Below are positions 1 to 13,300 of a stretch of DNA of 64,000 bases, in pieces (position 1 is the stretch's first letter; every line of letters begins with the position of its first letter). The notes beneath the pieces are model-generated. The model was not told the DNA's origin. It did not search any database and was given only the letters and a program-made list of their open reading frames with translations. A program made the position numbers and the translations under genes. Source of the stretch: Vanilla planifolia (Eukaryota; Streptophyta; Magnoliopsida; Asparagales; Orchidaceae); assembly GCA_023846275.1 (NCBI GenBank), contig CM043872.1, forward strand, positions 11,339,170 through 11,403,169, read 5' to 3'.

Positions 1-782
1 ATTTTTATGTATTTATAATTTTTTATGTTGGTAGTATTTGTTTTTGGTTTAATTATTTACTTAAACATATTTCTTTAAAAATCTAAGGACCTTTAATTTA
101 TTTTAACTAATTTTTGATAATAAAATTAATTGAAAAACTCATTCATTGTACATTATATTTAATGTATTTTTTGAACTGTCATTTTTGTATTTCATTTTTC
201 CTTACATGATAAATGTCTTGGATTTTTTCATTCTAATATTATATAATATTTTCTACCTAACTTTTTATTATTTTTGTACAATTTTTTATGAAAGTTATAG
301 TTCTTTGTTGAGTTAATTATTTGTTAATATTACTTTTTAAGAAATAAGTTTGTTTATATTTTAGTGAAAATTTGATAATATTATCATTAAAATAAAAATT
401 ATTTCAACATACTTTTTTTCTTAATTGTTATCTATTCAACATAAAACACATTGATGTTTCACTATTTTTAAGTAGTTGTAAGTATTCTGCATTTTTTAAA
501 TTAGAAAAATTCTTGAAGAATTTAAAGTTTGCCACATTAAATGATCATTTTTAAATTCTATTAATATAGTTACTTAATGCATTAGAGTATTATCAAAATG
601 ATATTATAGATATCACTTTTCATGGCTATGTCGTCTATATAATTTATATGACTAATATCTTGAATTTTATGTATTTTCATCATTATTTTTATTTTTGGTA
701 TTGAAATATTATGTTTATAATTTTTTTATTTTAAATTTTTCAGCATCAAGAATTATACAATAAATTTAAAAATCAATTGTTT

Positions 783-986
783 TGTTATCATTGTATTTTT
801 GTGTTTTTTATACTTGAATATTATTTATCTTTGTTCTCTTGTTTATGATTTCTAAATTTTTACTATATCATTCATTAAAAATGTTATTATTGTATTTTTG
901 TGTTTTTTATACTTGAATATTATTTATCTTTGTTTTCTTGTTTATGATTTCTAAATTTTTACTATATCATTCATTAAAAATGTTAA
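783..986. repeat. 99-bp tandem duplication, two copies
   Basis: The unit at 783-881 is repeated at 882-980, and the first few bases of a third unit (tgtta) follow. The copies differ at only about two positions: C/T at 789 versus 888, and ttctc versus tttc-type runs near 835 and 934. This is far closer than any other repeat pair in the window, so the duplication is recent. It contains no open frame and no recognisable motif. Replication slippage or unequal exchange is the simplest origin. Confidence 0.93.
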
Positions 987-2119
987 CATCTCATTTAAAA
1001 ACACTATAATATTAATTTTTAATAGGTATTTGAAAAGTTTGATGTACTATCATATTTGATCATATTATAAAATTTAAAAACTTTTAAATTATAAAATAAA
1101 ATGTATTTATTTATTTTTTAAGTTACATTTTTTATCTTATAATACTTTATTTTCAATTATTTTACTGTTATGAGAACTTTTTATATAGTATGACATAATT
1201 TTTAAAACTTTAAAAAATCTCTAACATTAATCATTTCCTTAATTGCACAATTTTATTTAAATTAAGTAAATTTGAAGTTTCTTGTCAAAAACAATTGTAA
1301 TTATCAAATTTTTTTGCATTTTATGAACTTATTTTAAACCGTTTGTTCGACAATTAAACTAAAATCAAAACATAAAAATAAAAAAATTTCTTGACATAAA
1401 ATGTCTAACATTAAAAATGGGTTCTATTATTTGCTAAATACTTCACGAGTATATGCTTTGTATAACTTTCCATTATATAGAATATTAAAAAAGAAACAAG
1501 TAAAAACTTATACTTCATTATTAGAAAATATTTAAAAAGATTTAAATTAAAAATATACTTTTTTTAGAAAACATTTGAAATATCATTCAAAACATTGAAA
1601 ATATGATAATATATAAAAAAAACTTTAAAACAAATAAAACATAATTGTAATGACAAATAACCAAAAACAATGAAAATTATTTATCCAATATCATAAAAAT
1701 TTCTATGTGACTATGTTCTACGTTCTAGCAAATATTATAGAAGACATTTTTGCATTTAAAAATAGAAAATTATCAAAAATGCAAAATATTAAAATGATTT
1801 AATAAAGTGAGCATTATCAAAAAAAATACTTATGTGTAGATAATATAAAATATTTTAAGTTCATAAAAAAAAGATTACAACAACAAATAACTACAAATAT
1901 TTAAAATTTAAAAATAAGTTTTTGTTATACTAACAAAAACATAAATACTAACCAAAAAATTATGAATTTGGCATTTCAAATAAAAATGGGATAAATATGT
2001 CTATTTCTTCAATGATTAAAAGATATGATAAAGTAGACAATATTATCTTAAATCATATTTAAATAGTATTTAATTTGCCTTTTAATATTATTTTATAGTT
2101 GACACTGATAATAAGAAAT

Positions 2120-2225
2120 ATATTCAACATTAAGAATAAATAGCTGACATTCTCATGAGTTTTCCCCTTGTCTATCATCACAATGTCATTTAAATGTTAT
2201 ATAAGAGAATGAGAGATGTCATCTT
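2120..2225 (-). pseudogene. Faint RTE-type LINE reverse transcriptase patch (motif C region)
   Basis: On the minus strand one frame reads HLNDIVMIDKGKTHENV. This resembles the F-A-D-D-I-V-L-I-D box plus the following residues of RTE-class non-LTR reverse transcriptases; the first catalytic Asp is replaced by Asn. The patch is short, flanked by A/T-rich sequence, and has no other domain beside it. A chance match in low-complexity DNA is quite possible. A translated search against plant RTE consensus sequences would settle it. Confidence 0.3.
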
Positions 2226-5200
2226 ATGACAAAGGTATTCAAATAATTTATTTGTTTAATATAACATCTTGAGAGTATCATAATTAGTTGATGAATCATC
2301 ATCAATGACTGTCATTATTTTCCAATTTGAAGATATCCATCTAACTGCATAACAATTTAATTATTAAAAGTTTTCTTATATTACATTTTTTTTTCAAATC
2401 ACATACTATATATATTTTTCATTATTAATATCTTTTGTACTAAGATTTTTTTCAATAAAATATTTTATTTATGTATTATGAAAATCTTATTTTAAAATTT
2501 AATATTATGAATTCATTGTCCATTTTATTATTTTTATATTTTGTATGTTTGATTAAATATTTAAAAATAAGTCTTCAAGTTAAAACTATTATTTTTTCAC
2601 AAAAATTTATAGTCATTTAATGTTATATATTTGATGCAGAAGTTTTTTATTACACATTTTCTATTTGCTAGTAGAATGAAGTTGGACATACAATAAGAAA
2701 AACTTATATTTATTTATTCTGCATAAACTTTAGAATATTTAAAAATTCCATGTATCAATATTTATATTTTAGTTTTATTAATAACTATAAATGTTTTAAT
2801 TTTATGGTATACAAACATATTTCTCAATATTATAAAAGTAAAACAACATAAATTTATGTATTATACATATAATTTTAATTGTTATTATTTTTATTTATTT
2901 TTAAAGTTTTATTAATTTCAAACTTCTTTCCTTGTGGTCAAGAAATAATTATTGAAATTCTCTAAGAAATTAGTATATTACGTTTTGCATATTGTGAACA
3001 ATTATGTGCAATAGTCTATTGATTAGGTTTATTTATTATTTTATTTTCTAATCATATTGCGTAATTACTATGCTTGTATTGTCGCATACAATATTATGAT
3101 CTTTAATTTTTTGCTTTTTCTATTTCTCTAATCCCTTTTTGTTTAAGAAGAATAATTTCAAATAATTATAAGCATAAAATTTATTACTTATTTACAAAAA
3201 AAAATTAATTATAAATGTTCAATGATGTTGACTATTATAATAATTATTTTGTTGTAACTTTTCAAAAAAATATTATAAATAATTAAATCTTTATGAAATT
3301 GTTTCGATTATGTTTGTAAAAAAATTACAAACTTTAGATGTATTGATGCTGTTATTTTTATTATTTATTAATTTATCAACTCTAGCATTCTTGAATAGCT
3401 TGCACATTAATAGCATTATTTTTTAACATATTTGCAAATATATTTAAAAGTTGCAAGTAACATAATCTGTTATGCTTTTAAATTTTTAATTTTTGTATGA
3501 ATATGTTTAGTAGATTAGCATATCTATCTTCATACTATAAATAAAAAATTTTGTAAATTTAAAAAATATTTTTGTTATTTATTTTTCATATAAGTTTTTA
3601 TATTATTATATTAACTTTTATGAAGTGAATGTTAAACTTTTAAATATTATTTCACTTACGTTATTCTTTATTCCTTCATAGTTGTGTAACATTATATAAA
3701 TTATTAAATTTTAATTTTTTTATACAAGAAACAAAACACATTCAAATTTCTAAAATCATAAATTGTCAATAAAATATTCTTAATAAAGAAAATATAACAA
3801 TTGTCCAGCTTAGATAAAAAAATATTATAGAAGTGCCAAGAATGATATTTAAGGTAAATAAAAAATTTTAATATTCAATCTTTAAACTTAAATTGTTTAA
3901 AAGAATTTGCATAATGTTAGACAAATTTCGAACAAAATGTTCGATTGAGTGATCTCATAACATTCAAAATATTAACATTTTTTATTATATATATGTCTTT
4001 TATCTTTATTTCTTAATTCATTTTTATGTTAGTTTAGTTATTATTTTCACAGAAATATGACATCTTAATTAAAATATTAATGGATTAATTATTTCTTAAT
4101 AATTGAAAATATTTAAAGTTTAAATAAATGATTTCTCAAGGAATATATGATAAAACGTTATTAATATTTTTTGCATTAAAAAATAGAATTTGAAGCCTTA
4201 GGTGCATTTATTATTAAATCGTTTTCATTTTTTATTTTTTTATTTTTTAAAACCTACTTTTTGCATACATTTATTTAATTGTTATTTATAAATTTTAAGC
4301 TATCCAACAATTATTTATTAACATTTGAATATTGCTATTTGCCATTGTGATTTGGTTTTTTTACTTTAATTGCATAATTTTTTTATTTTAAATGTTATTC
4401 TGTTTGTCATATGTTTTAGTGAAACTTATATTATTTTAAAAGACATAATGTTTGTGAAATGAAATACATATAATTTAAATTTTTATTTTAAATATTTTGT
4501 TAATGTTTTTTGATTTAGAGTATCTTCGTCCATAAGGTTTCAAATTGCTTCAACCATTTTCTACTTATATCATTGAATATTTTATTAAATATTTTAGATC
4601 ATTTAATACCTTATAGCTCTCCATACACTATTGAGTTCACCATATCATTTATGTACTAATATTATTTTAATAAAAAAGTTTTCTTCAAAAATTTTTAAAT
4701 AATTTTTTTAATTTTTTGATGGAGGCATAATTCTATTTACTTAAAAATATTTTTCCTTATAATATTGCATAAATAAAAAAAATTTAAAAATTTATGTCAT
4801 GGAAGACAAATAATTTTAACCTACAAAGTTTGTTTTATTGTTTGTCCAAAAAAACAATTCTTTTAAAAAAAAGAACATAATAAATTTTAATGCCCAAAAA
4901 ACTCACATAAATCTTCAAAGACATTGAGTCTTGTAAGCTTTAAATTTTCAATAATGTAAAATATTTAAATCAATCAAAATAAGGAAACATAAATCAATTG
5001 TATGTTTTCAATAATGTAAAATGTTGAACATTTTAAATAAACTTATTAGTGTAATATATCGAATAAATTTATAACTACTCAAGACATCGAAAATATAACA
5101 ACAAAAATATATATTATTTCAAAATTTTCATTAGCAACAAATTTTGAAAACAAAAAAATGTTGTCTTAAAAAATTCAAAAAATAAAAAGAAAAAACTGAA

Positions 5201-8200
5201 TTAAAATAAGAAAGTAACCAATACTAAAACATAATGTTCACATCCTGTCATAATTCAAGGAATATTACCCAAAAAATGAAGAAAATTTTAAATAGTTAAG
5301 GAATATTAAATAAGTAAATAACGTAAGATTAAAAGTAAGAACAATTCACTATTGCAATAAGTAAAATATATTTTTACTAATAAAAATGAAAAAAAATATT
5401 TTGAATTGAGAATAAAAATATTCTCATAAAAAATACTTCTCCACAATGATACATACAAATGATCTAACATTATTTAATCGTTAATCAAACCTAAACACAA
5501 AATCATTAAAAATATTTCATTATATGTATGCAATGGCCCTCTTAATACTTAAATTAATGCATTATAAAGAAGTAAAAAAACTAATTAATATGATCATAAA
5601 TAATCTAAATCCCGAGTAATTATATCAATAATTATGAAGTATTATTTATATGTTTGTTATAAGCTCACACCATCCATTTACTTGTTATTTATTTTGGACT
5701 ATTAATTAATTTAATAATTTTTTTATTATAAACCTTTTCATGTAATCCACAGTGAAAAAAGTTTTTTAGTGATGTCATTAAAAAATCTTTTATTTACATT
5801 TATTGTATTTCATTATGCTTCTACATATTTGTATTTTTAAATCTTTAGATTTCAATTTTTATTGTAAATTTAAATTTTTTAAATTAAATTATTTAGAAAC
5901 GATTTTTTTAATAATTCATGTAAATTAATAAAATAATTTATATGTTTATTATATTTGTTTTACTATTTTTTTCTTATACTTTAGTCTTATTTATATAAAG
6001 AAAATAAAAAGTTTTTTGATGCCAACAAAACCTGATGTTTTTTAATAATAATTTTTTTGAAAGAATTTTGAACCTTGCAGCATAAAATCAAACATTTATT
6101 AATCATTTAAAAAGCTTCATCAAGTGTACAATGAGTAATTAAATTTTGAAGATAAGTCACTGAGTGTTAGTGGCTTTGCTCAAATGTTGCTCTACTTCTA
6201 AATTAAGGAGTCATTTTTCAGCACTTGTTAGAATTGTTGCCTATAAAAAATTCATAATCTATACTTAATTTTAGTTAGAATTATAAAACCTCACACTTAT
6301 ATTTCTATGACAAATATGATTGTATTATATTACTCATTAATGTTAAATTTGGGTGAACATAAGGCATGTATTTCATACATGTCTTTATTCATATAAATGT
6401 ACCTTAATAAAAATTTATTATATAGATTAAGTTGAATATGGTTAGGAGAGTCATTCGATAATTGGATGAGAAGTTAACAGATATTAAGTATGTGACATAA
6501 AGTTTGAAATGTTGTATAAATACAATAAAATGATTGCCAATCTAGAATTAGATATGAGCTAAGAGTTTAGGACATAATTTATAGGTTAGCTAAATTATTT
6601 ATACTTTTATGATCTTAAGGTCATACTAGTACCATCAAATTAATTTTGTAGAAATGTGCATTGTTGTAAAACTATACTGCGTAGTTGTATTAATATGATC
6701 AATTTTACAAATGATCTTTAAATAGATTTCTATCATATTAGTACAATATTAATGTTATTCTCATATTTATGTTAATAATCATGAATGATTGAAGTTTGAT
6801 TTTTATTTTATACTAAAAAATTAAATGAATTTTGATCAATTTTAAAATTATATAATTCACTATTTTTTGTGGACATTATCTTCACATATTTCTAAAACAA
6901 AACATTTTAGATGTTTTATTTTTTAATATTTTATATATTTTTATCATTCATATTACTTTTTACATGTGTTTACACATATTTTTTAGTTATAAATATTTTA
7001 AATTATTAATATAATAATTATATTTAGTATATAATATTTTATATATTATTTTTCAATTACATAATACCTATCCTTTAAAATTATTAAGAATGTCCTTATG
7101 ACAATATACTATAATTGAAATTTTCATCATATAATAATTTCCTTGTGCATAATCAAAATTATTTTGAACATCCAAAGTTTATTAAAATACTATCATCCAT
7201 ATTAATTCGCTAACTTTTTTTAACACAATGAGCTAACATTTTTAGATTAATTTATAATTTTCCATTTCTTACATATTTAAAAGTTGAGTTTTCTAAATAG
7301 ATAATTAGTGTAGTTACACTACTATAATTATTTTTTTTCTAAAAAACTCATCATGTTTTCTATCTTAAATTTCTCAAAGATTAATGACTTATTTTAATTT
7401 TTTTTATTTTCTATTTTCAAATTGTACACACGTAATAATCAATTTTATGTCATATAAAAAATTTTTGTTGATTAATTATTTGTTTATTACTAAACGATTG
7501 AATGGAGTCATCGTCTGTTAGATTTTAATTTTTTAAGTCTCTTTTACACCATCTTTTATCCATGTATGACCTTTGTAATTGGCAAGTTTACACAAATACA
7601 TTTAGAGAACTATAATGTCATATCATCAAGTTGACCATTTTTATTCCTACTATTTTTAATTATTTACAATATTGTATAGAACAAGTTTATATTTTTCACA
7701 ATACATTCTATTAAGTGTTATAAATAATGTTTTGAAAATATAATTTTATTTAACATCTTACATATTTATTTTTTACATTTTTAATAATTTTTATTTTGTT
7801 AATTTATTTATCAAGGTTTGATTATAAGAAATAATTTTTTAAAAGATGAAAAACAAAAAAAAAGTTTCAAAATTTTCATTAACATAAAACTAAAAAATTT
7901 TAAATTAACCATAAATTTCCATTTTTGCACTAAAATATTTTTTTAATATCAAAAAGAAAATTTTATAGATTTAAAGGACTTATTTTTTATTAATGAAAAT
8001 CTTTATAACTATAAATTCTATTGATGTAAAAGACATAAATTGTGTCAAATTATTAAAATTTTAAATATGATTCTGTTATTTTTTCACTAATATATTTTAG
8101 AACTTCTAATTTAAGGACAAAAATATTTGACAAATGATGAAAATATTGCATGGATTATGCATATAAGTATTCTCTTTGACTTATTATAATTAATTTTTAT

Positions 8201-8261
8201 TTTTTAATGACTTCTTGAAATAAACTCTACAATGCAATTATACCACATGTCTTAATACTTA

Positions 8262-8350
8262 ATGTTACATATCATAAATCATATGATGAGCTCGTCGATG
8301 GAATCATATGCCTTCTCTATGTTTATCATAAGAATGATTAAAGGTGAGCC
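8262..8350 (-). pseudogene. Faint RTE/LINE reverse transcriptase patch (motif A region)
   Basis: The minus strand reads LIILMINIEKAYDSID. This matches the pattern of the reverse transcriptase motif A of non-LTR elements (hydrophobic stretch, D/N-hydrophobic-E-K-A-Y-D-x-V). The patch is slightly less A/T rich than its surroundings. If real, it lies upstream, in the sense direction, of the motif C patch near 2.2 kb, but 6 kb separates them, so they are not one contiguous copy. Confidence is limited by the short length. Confidence 0.4.
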
Positions 8351-10657
8351 ATATGTTCTTATTTCTTTGGATTCTTTCATGACATTGTTATGTTTCAATG
8401 TATTCTAATTTTAACATTTTGTGTTTCTAGAATAATTGTTGAGTTTTTCTTAGTAATATTTTGAAATTATTATTACGAAATTTTTTTGGTAAATAAATTG
8501 TACTTTTTTTTAATAATGTGAACATTTGATATCTGAATGATTTTCCTCTGTGTTAGTATTTTTTTTTAATTTTTAACTTATTAATTGAAATTGGTATTTT
8601 TTTTATTACTAACATAGTATTTTGTTAGTGAATCATATAACTATTTAGAATATTTTCATATTTTAATGATTTGGGTGTCTAAATGATTTTTGCAATAATA
8701 ATTTTATATTTCAATATGCTTTTTCAATATTTGCTTTCTTAGTTATAATGAAAAATTCATAAAAGATATTTAAAATGAAAAAACCTCTTTGTAATACATA
8801 ATATTGAATACTCACTATGTTTTTCATTAAAGTTAGTATCTACTCATTCTCTTGTTTGGCAACTATCATTTAATCATTGGAGTTATCTAAATTTCTTTGA
8901 GATTTATACACTTTTTAGCTTGATTACTTTATTTAATTAATATGACTACAAAAAATAAATATAGATATATCTTATGTTATTTAAGAATTAAACCATGTGA
9001 ATAATAAATCATTTTATTAAGTCTAGTGTATGCACAAACCATTGCAATATGCAATTGCAATTTATCTAAAATAGTTTCACAAAGTATGTGGCATTACTAA
9101 ACAAATTAGTTATTTACGATTCATCAATTAATTTTGACTTACATATTATAGTAAAGAAAATAATATGGCAATTTTTGTGCTATCATAGCCAAATTAAAAT
9201 ACATAATTCAACTTTGTTGATTGCTTACATTATTTGTAGTAAGGGATTTTGTTTTGTACCATCCATATTTTTTAGAAATCATGACAATAACATACATGTT
9301 ACTTTTTTCTTCATTTTGTCCACTGCATTTGAAGCTCTTAGGGAATGTGTTTCTTTTGTTAACATTCTAATTTGCTTACCTTGCTTTAGTTAAATTACTT
9401 AGATCATCCTTGACCCATTAAATTGTCTTAAAAATGTTTTGTCAAATAATCCATTGACCCATAACACTATTTTATCCAATATTTTGGACCACTCAATGGG
9501 TGAGTAACACAATCATAAGCATGTAACAACAATTCCATCCACATTCTAATTCCACTCCACGATCCTATTTTATCATCTTGTCCATTATCAACCTGACTCA
9601 TATTCATTGAAAGATCATTAGTTCCTTTCTTTGTCTTACAACAAAGACATAGAACTAAACTAAAATACTAACATGATATGTATAGTTCATATGCACTCTA
9701 TGTAGTGTGGTTTAGCAAGATAGATGTGAGTTTCTTGGAATAAAAATTTTGATAACTTATGGAATATTCAAAGAAAATAGTTTAAACTAATTTTTTAATA
9801 AACTTGTGTTTATCTTTAAAAGTGATTATTAACAAATATTAATTTTTTTAAAACACATTAATTTTATTTTAAAATACATTGATATTTTTTAATAACAAAA
9901 TTTGATGAAAATTACAAAAAACAAATCAACAAAAATAAAAAAAATATATGTAAATGATTCTCAGCTATTTTGATTTAAAATCAAACTTACACATGCTCTT
10001 ACTAAAAATCAAGTAAAACTATAGTAGCAAATATAAGTCTTTCATCAAAAGAATGTTAGGTTGAACTCTTATAGTAATGAAACAATATAAATAAGCTATT
10101 ATGTCTAATGACATAATTAATATGAAAATAATAAAATAATTCACTCACAAAAAAGGTAAATTTATACAAATAAAAAAGCAATGATTACAAAATGCTTAAT
10201 TTGACAAAAGTGTTTTAATTAAATCAATTAGAAATAAAGAAAATTAAGAACTTCGTTGATTTGAGAAAAACAAAATTAAGATTAGGCGTTTGATGATTGA
10301 AGGATACGACATAAGGAAGTGAGAATAGTACTAGTTGCTAACGACTTGAATGTCATGACATGAAAAAATTTCTTCAGATTTTGTAAAAATTTCATTAGTC
10401 AATTTTGTCTAAGAACTCGCTTATTTATAAAAATTTTATAGATTAAAAATATTCACCAAATTTACTACTTAATCAATAATAATAAATTATAAGACTCTCA
10501 ATAGCTCAAATTAATTATTAAAAGAGTAGTTACATAGAAGCTACTCCATCAGAAGCCTTTCTAACTTCTTTATACAAAAATGCATGATTAGACGACTAAA
10601 TTGAATAAGCTCTGCATAGAAATTAGTATTTGATCTTAACTAACATATTTAAATTGG

Positions 10658-10746
10658 GATCTGATGTTTGGATTTAGATCTAATGTTTGGATTTAGATCT
10701 GATTTTTGGATTTAGATCTAATGTTTGGATTTAGATCTTATGTTTA
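10658..10746. repeat. 19-bp tandem array (about 4.7 units)
   Basis: Four consecutive 19-bp units of the form gatctRatgtttggattta are followed by a partial fifth unit. Units 2 and 4 are identical; units 1 and 3 differ from them by one to three bases. The array ends at gatcac, 70 bases before the palindrome and about 340 bases before the left LTR of the copia element. It is a minisatellite with no coding potential. Confidence 0.95.
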
Positions 10747-10814
10747 GATCACAAAATTGTGCGATTGGATGATAGACCTAATAAGGTGTTAGAAGGTGGA
10801 TGTGAATACGATTA

Positions 10815-10840
10815 TCTGATCACATAATTATGTAATCAGA
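10815..10840. repeat. 26-bp near-perfect palindrome
   Basis: The sequence from tctgat to atcaga reads the same on both strands except for one mismatched pair, centred on cataattatg. It has no loop, so it could form a cruciform or be a two-fold protein site. It sits in A/T-rich DNA just right of the 19-bp array. I know of no function. Confidence 0.85.
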
Positions 10841-11088
10841 TGTCAAAATAACTCCCAAAATTTAAATTATAGCCACATGAAATAGATACAGGTTTTATTC
10901 CCATAATGCATGAATGATGGATCATTTTGGCTTTATAAGTGTTTTCTTACACTATGTAATAAGTGTATTGTTTGGAGTTTGCTACCCTTGGTTTGCTCTG
11001 AAGTTATTTCCTCTATTGCTAGTACATTCATACACGATTAAATCAAGGTTTCAGTTATATGCTGAACTAAAATTGTTCTAAAAGTTTT

Positions 11089-12473
11089 TGTGTCATTTCC
11101 TAAATCCAATAAGTGCGTCAAAAAATATTTTGTTTGGTTACCTTTGTGTTTTATGAGTTAGGCTTTAAATGCTTTTCATTTTGTCCTAATGGGCTTTATT
11201 ATGGATAATCATATTTAATTTTAAAGAAAAGTTATATACATTTAAATATAATTTATTAAAGGCATTCAAAGTATTTTGGAGTTTTTAATAAAATTCAAGG
11301 GATTCAAGGTAAGTATCAAATTTGTAGAGATTTTTTTACTATAAAATAGAATATCAACTTATTGATTAAAGTGCACATCTTCATTAAATTTCAAATCATA
11401 ATTTAAGTATCTAATTTAATCAATCTTTTCATGATTTAGAAAACGTATAGGATTTCATTTTTTATCAATTGTTTTTTTATTAAATCCATCTAATAGATCT
11501 TTGCAAAATTTTGTTTTAACTATTGAACTTTGGATAAAATACAAAATTAATTCTATTAAAGTTTCTTAATTAAGAAACATTTAAGCCACACCCCAAGCTC
11601 ACCTAGCACAATGTACATGAGCCAAGATTGGTTTAGGTGTATTCGTGAATTTTCTTGAGATAAGACAGAGGATTGATTGAGGCCAAACAAGTAGAGATCA
11701 AGACAAAATCATAACCATGAAATTACCTATAAGCATACGAGTGGCCCAGGTGATGAAATCCCAACCACACTTGCATTATGCATCCATGAAAGGTATTGCG
11801 AAGAGAAAACTACTTTTCTTTTTTGTAATGTGGGACTAACATTATTCCATATATTCAGAACCAAAAGCATGTGATATTTCTCACCATCAATTTTTTGATC
11901 AAGTTGTAAATGTTTCATCCACTATAAGCACTCAATCTTAACTAAAAGTTGAACAACCCTGATCACATCTAGGTTCATCAGATTACTTTGATTATTTCCA
12001 CCTTTCAAAATAATCTACTTATGTATTGGAAGGCCTAGCACTCTCCATGTTTGTATCCTATAGTTGAGATCTTTCTTGTCTGAACAAAATGATGAATCAA
12101 ACGATCCATATCTCATCTTATTTAATGGGATGGCCAGATCTAATCCATCTTCATCCAACCATCTATAACTAATATCTTTAATAGTCCTTGATCTAACAGT
12201 CTAAAACCTCTCTAATAAGATCCAACAAAGCTGGTCGATCCCACCTAATGGCTAATTCTTTAGTCATTAATTGAGCCATTGTGTTAACTAATTCGAAGAA
12301 ATATCTTAAATTGTTTTGAAGAGCTTTTTAAGTGTTTGGAAGCATCACTTTAAATGACTTTTTCTTAATTTTTTAATAACTTTAATCAAATATTTTCTAT
12401 ATAAATCTAACCCTTATTCCTGAAATCACTAATAAACATGAACCAATATTTGAGATCTCAACAAATCACAGCA
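11089..12473 (+). repeat. Left LTR of the copia element
   Basis: Clear similarity to 17,870-19,265 runs through the whole segment. Shared landmarks are the 'tataaaatagaat' stretch near 11,340/18,080, 'cattaagccacaccc' near 11,578/18,328, the block around 11,740/18,530 (gtggcccaggtgatgaaatcc in the left copy) and the end 'aataaacatgaaccaatatttgagatct' type sequence near 12,430/19,220. It starts TG and ends CA. Many substitutions and several indels separate the two LTRs. Confidence 0.88.
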
Positions 12474-12491
12474 TGGTATTTTACTATAATA
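12474..12491 (+). promoter_or_regulatory. Degraded tRNA-iMet primer-binding site
   Basis: Directly after the CA end of the left LTR comes tggtattttact. It matches the usual plant primer site tggtatcagagc at the first seven bases and then degrades. Its exact abutment to the LTR end supports both the LTR boundary and the assignment. Confidence 0.72.
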
Positions 12492-13300
12492 AAATATATT
12501 GATACCAACTACAATTTAGTTTTTCACTAAATATCAAATTCTTTTACCGAATCCGAGCACTTCTAAGCTTTCAATTTCTTACTTTCTTAGTGGTTTTAAG
12601 CTCGTTGTACCTTCTTAGTAAAATATGCTATTGTATTTTTTCTTTTTTTTTTGGGTTGGGCAACCTAGCATTTATAAAAGCCTGAGTTTAATTTGATGTA
12701 ATTAAAAACAAAGTTGGTGTTAATCCCACAAAAGCCTTTACTATAATTGAATCTACAAAAGCTAATAGGATGAAGGATGGACATAAGTTCTAGTTTAAAC
12801 CAAATAATCTAAAGATTTAATTATATTATTTTAATTTTTATTTTAGTTTGTTTAATCATAAAAATGAAAAATCAACATATATAAAATAAAGGTTTTTCAA
12901 AAATATAAATTTAATTTTATTTATTATTTTTAAAAATAAATATAATCTAAAAAAGAAAAAATATTTTAAAACTCATAAGTCACCCCCTCTTGTGGCATTC
13001 GTTACTTATTCTATTTTAATTAATGTCAAATTGGTTCCCTACAAAAAAAGTCAGTCAAATCACTTATGTGATCTATTTAAGTATTCGTTATGTTAATTTA
13101 ATTATTATTTCTATTGTATAATAAGTTTAATTTCTATCTTACCATTTTTGTGTGCTTTCCAAAATATGTGTTTCTTAATTTTCCTCTTAAATTTAGTTTG
13201 CAATATGTTATAACTCATGATCAAAATTGGTGCAACACAAGATGAATGTCTTCTTCAATCATTCTATCATTATTTAATCATAAAATTTTATTAATATTTG
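12492..13300 (+). other. Copia leader, no coding sequence seen
   Basis: This is A/T-rich sequence between the primer site and the first recognisable Gag similarity. No open frame of note is seen. It is an untranslated leader together with the decayed N-terminal part of Gag. Confidence 0.6.

Larger units (their letters stand above)
1..9400. other. A/T-rich non-genic DNA
   Basis: This stretch is extremely A/T rich by eye, with short homopolymer runs throughout. All six frames are closed at short intervals. The one listed-size open frame, at 9,088-9,393 on the plus strand, has a low-complexity product rich in I, F and C that I cannot relate to any family. Two faint minus-strand patches resemble RTE-type reverse transcriptase, and there is one recent tandem duplication; these are listed separately. 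The rest holds nothing I can name. It is probably very old, decayed transposon DNA that has drifted to A/T. Confidence 0.7.
9400..11088. other. Unassigned DNA left of the copia element
   Basis: This is mixed-composition, non-coding sequence. It contains the 19-bp tandem array at 10,658-10,746 and the palindrome at 10,815-10,840. The segment 10,880-11,088, with a TATA-like 'ggctttataagtg' and 'tgtaataagtg', has the feel of the end of a plant LTR, but I found no partner copy in the window. A minus-strand stretch near 9.4-9.6 kb can be translated for about 40 codons without a stop, but I cannot assign it. Confidence 0.5.

Noticed and set aside
9088..9393. 101-codon plus-strand open frame
   Set aside because: Low-complexity product rich in I, F and C in A/T-rich DNA, no recognisable domain, no sign of a promoter or splice structure; likely chance.
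9410..9610. Minus-strand stretch near 9.4-9.6 kb that recalls the C-terminal part of a Mutator transposase (H-P-L-x-G-P-K-Y-W)
   Set aside because: Only one short motif, no zinc finger or DDE region beside it, and the fit is weak. Not enough to call.
11727..11918. 63-codon minus-strand open frame
   Set aside because: Lies wholly inside the left copia LTR; the right LTR does not keep the frame.
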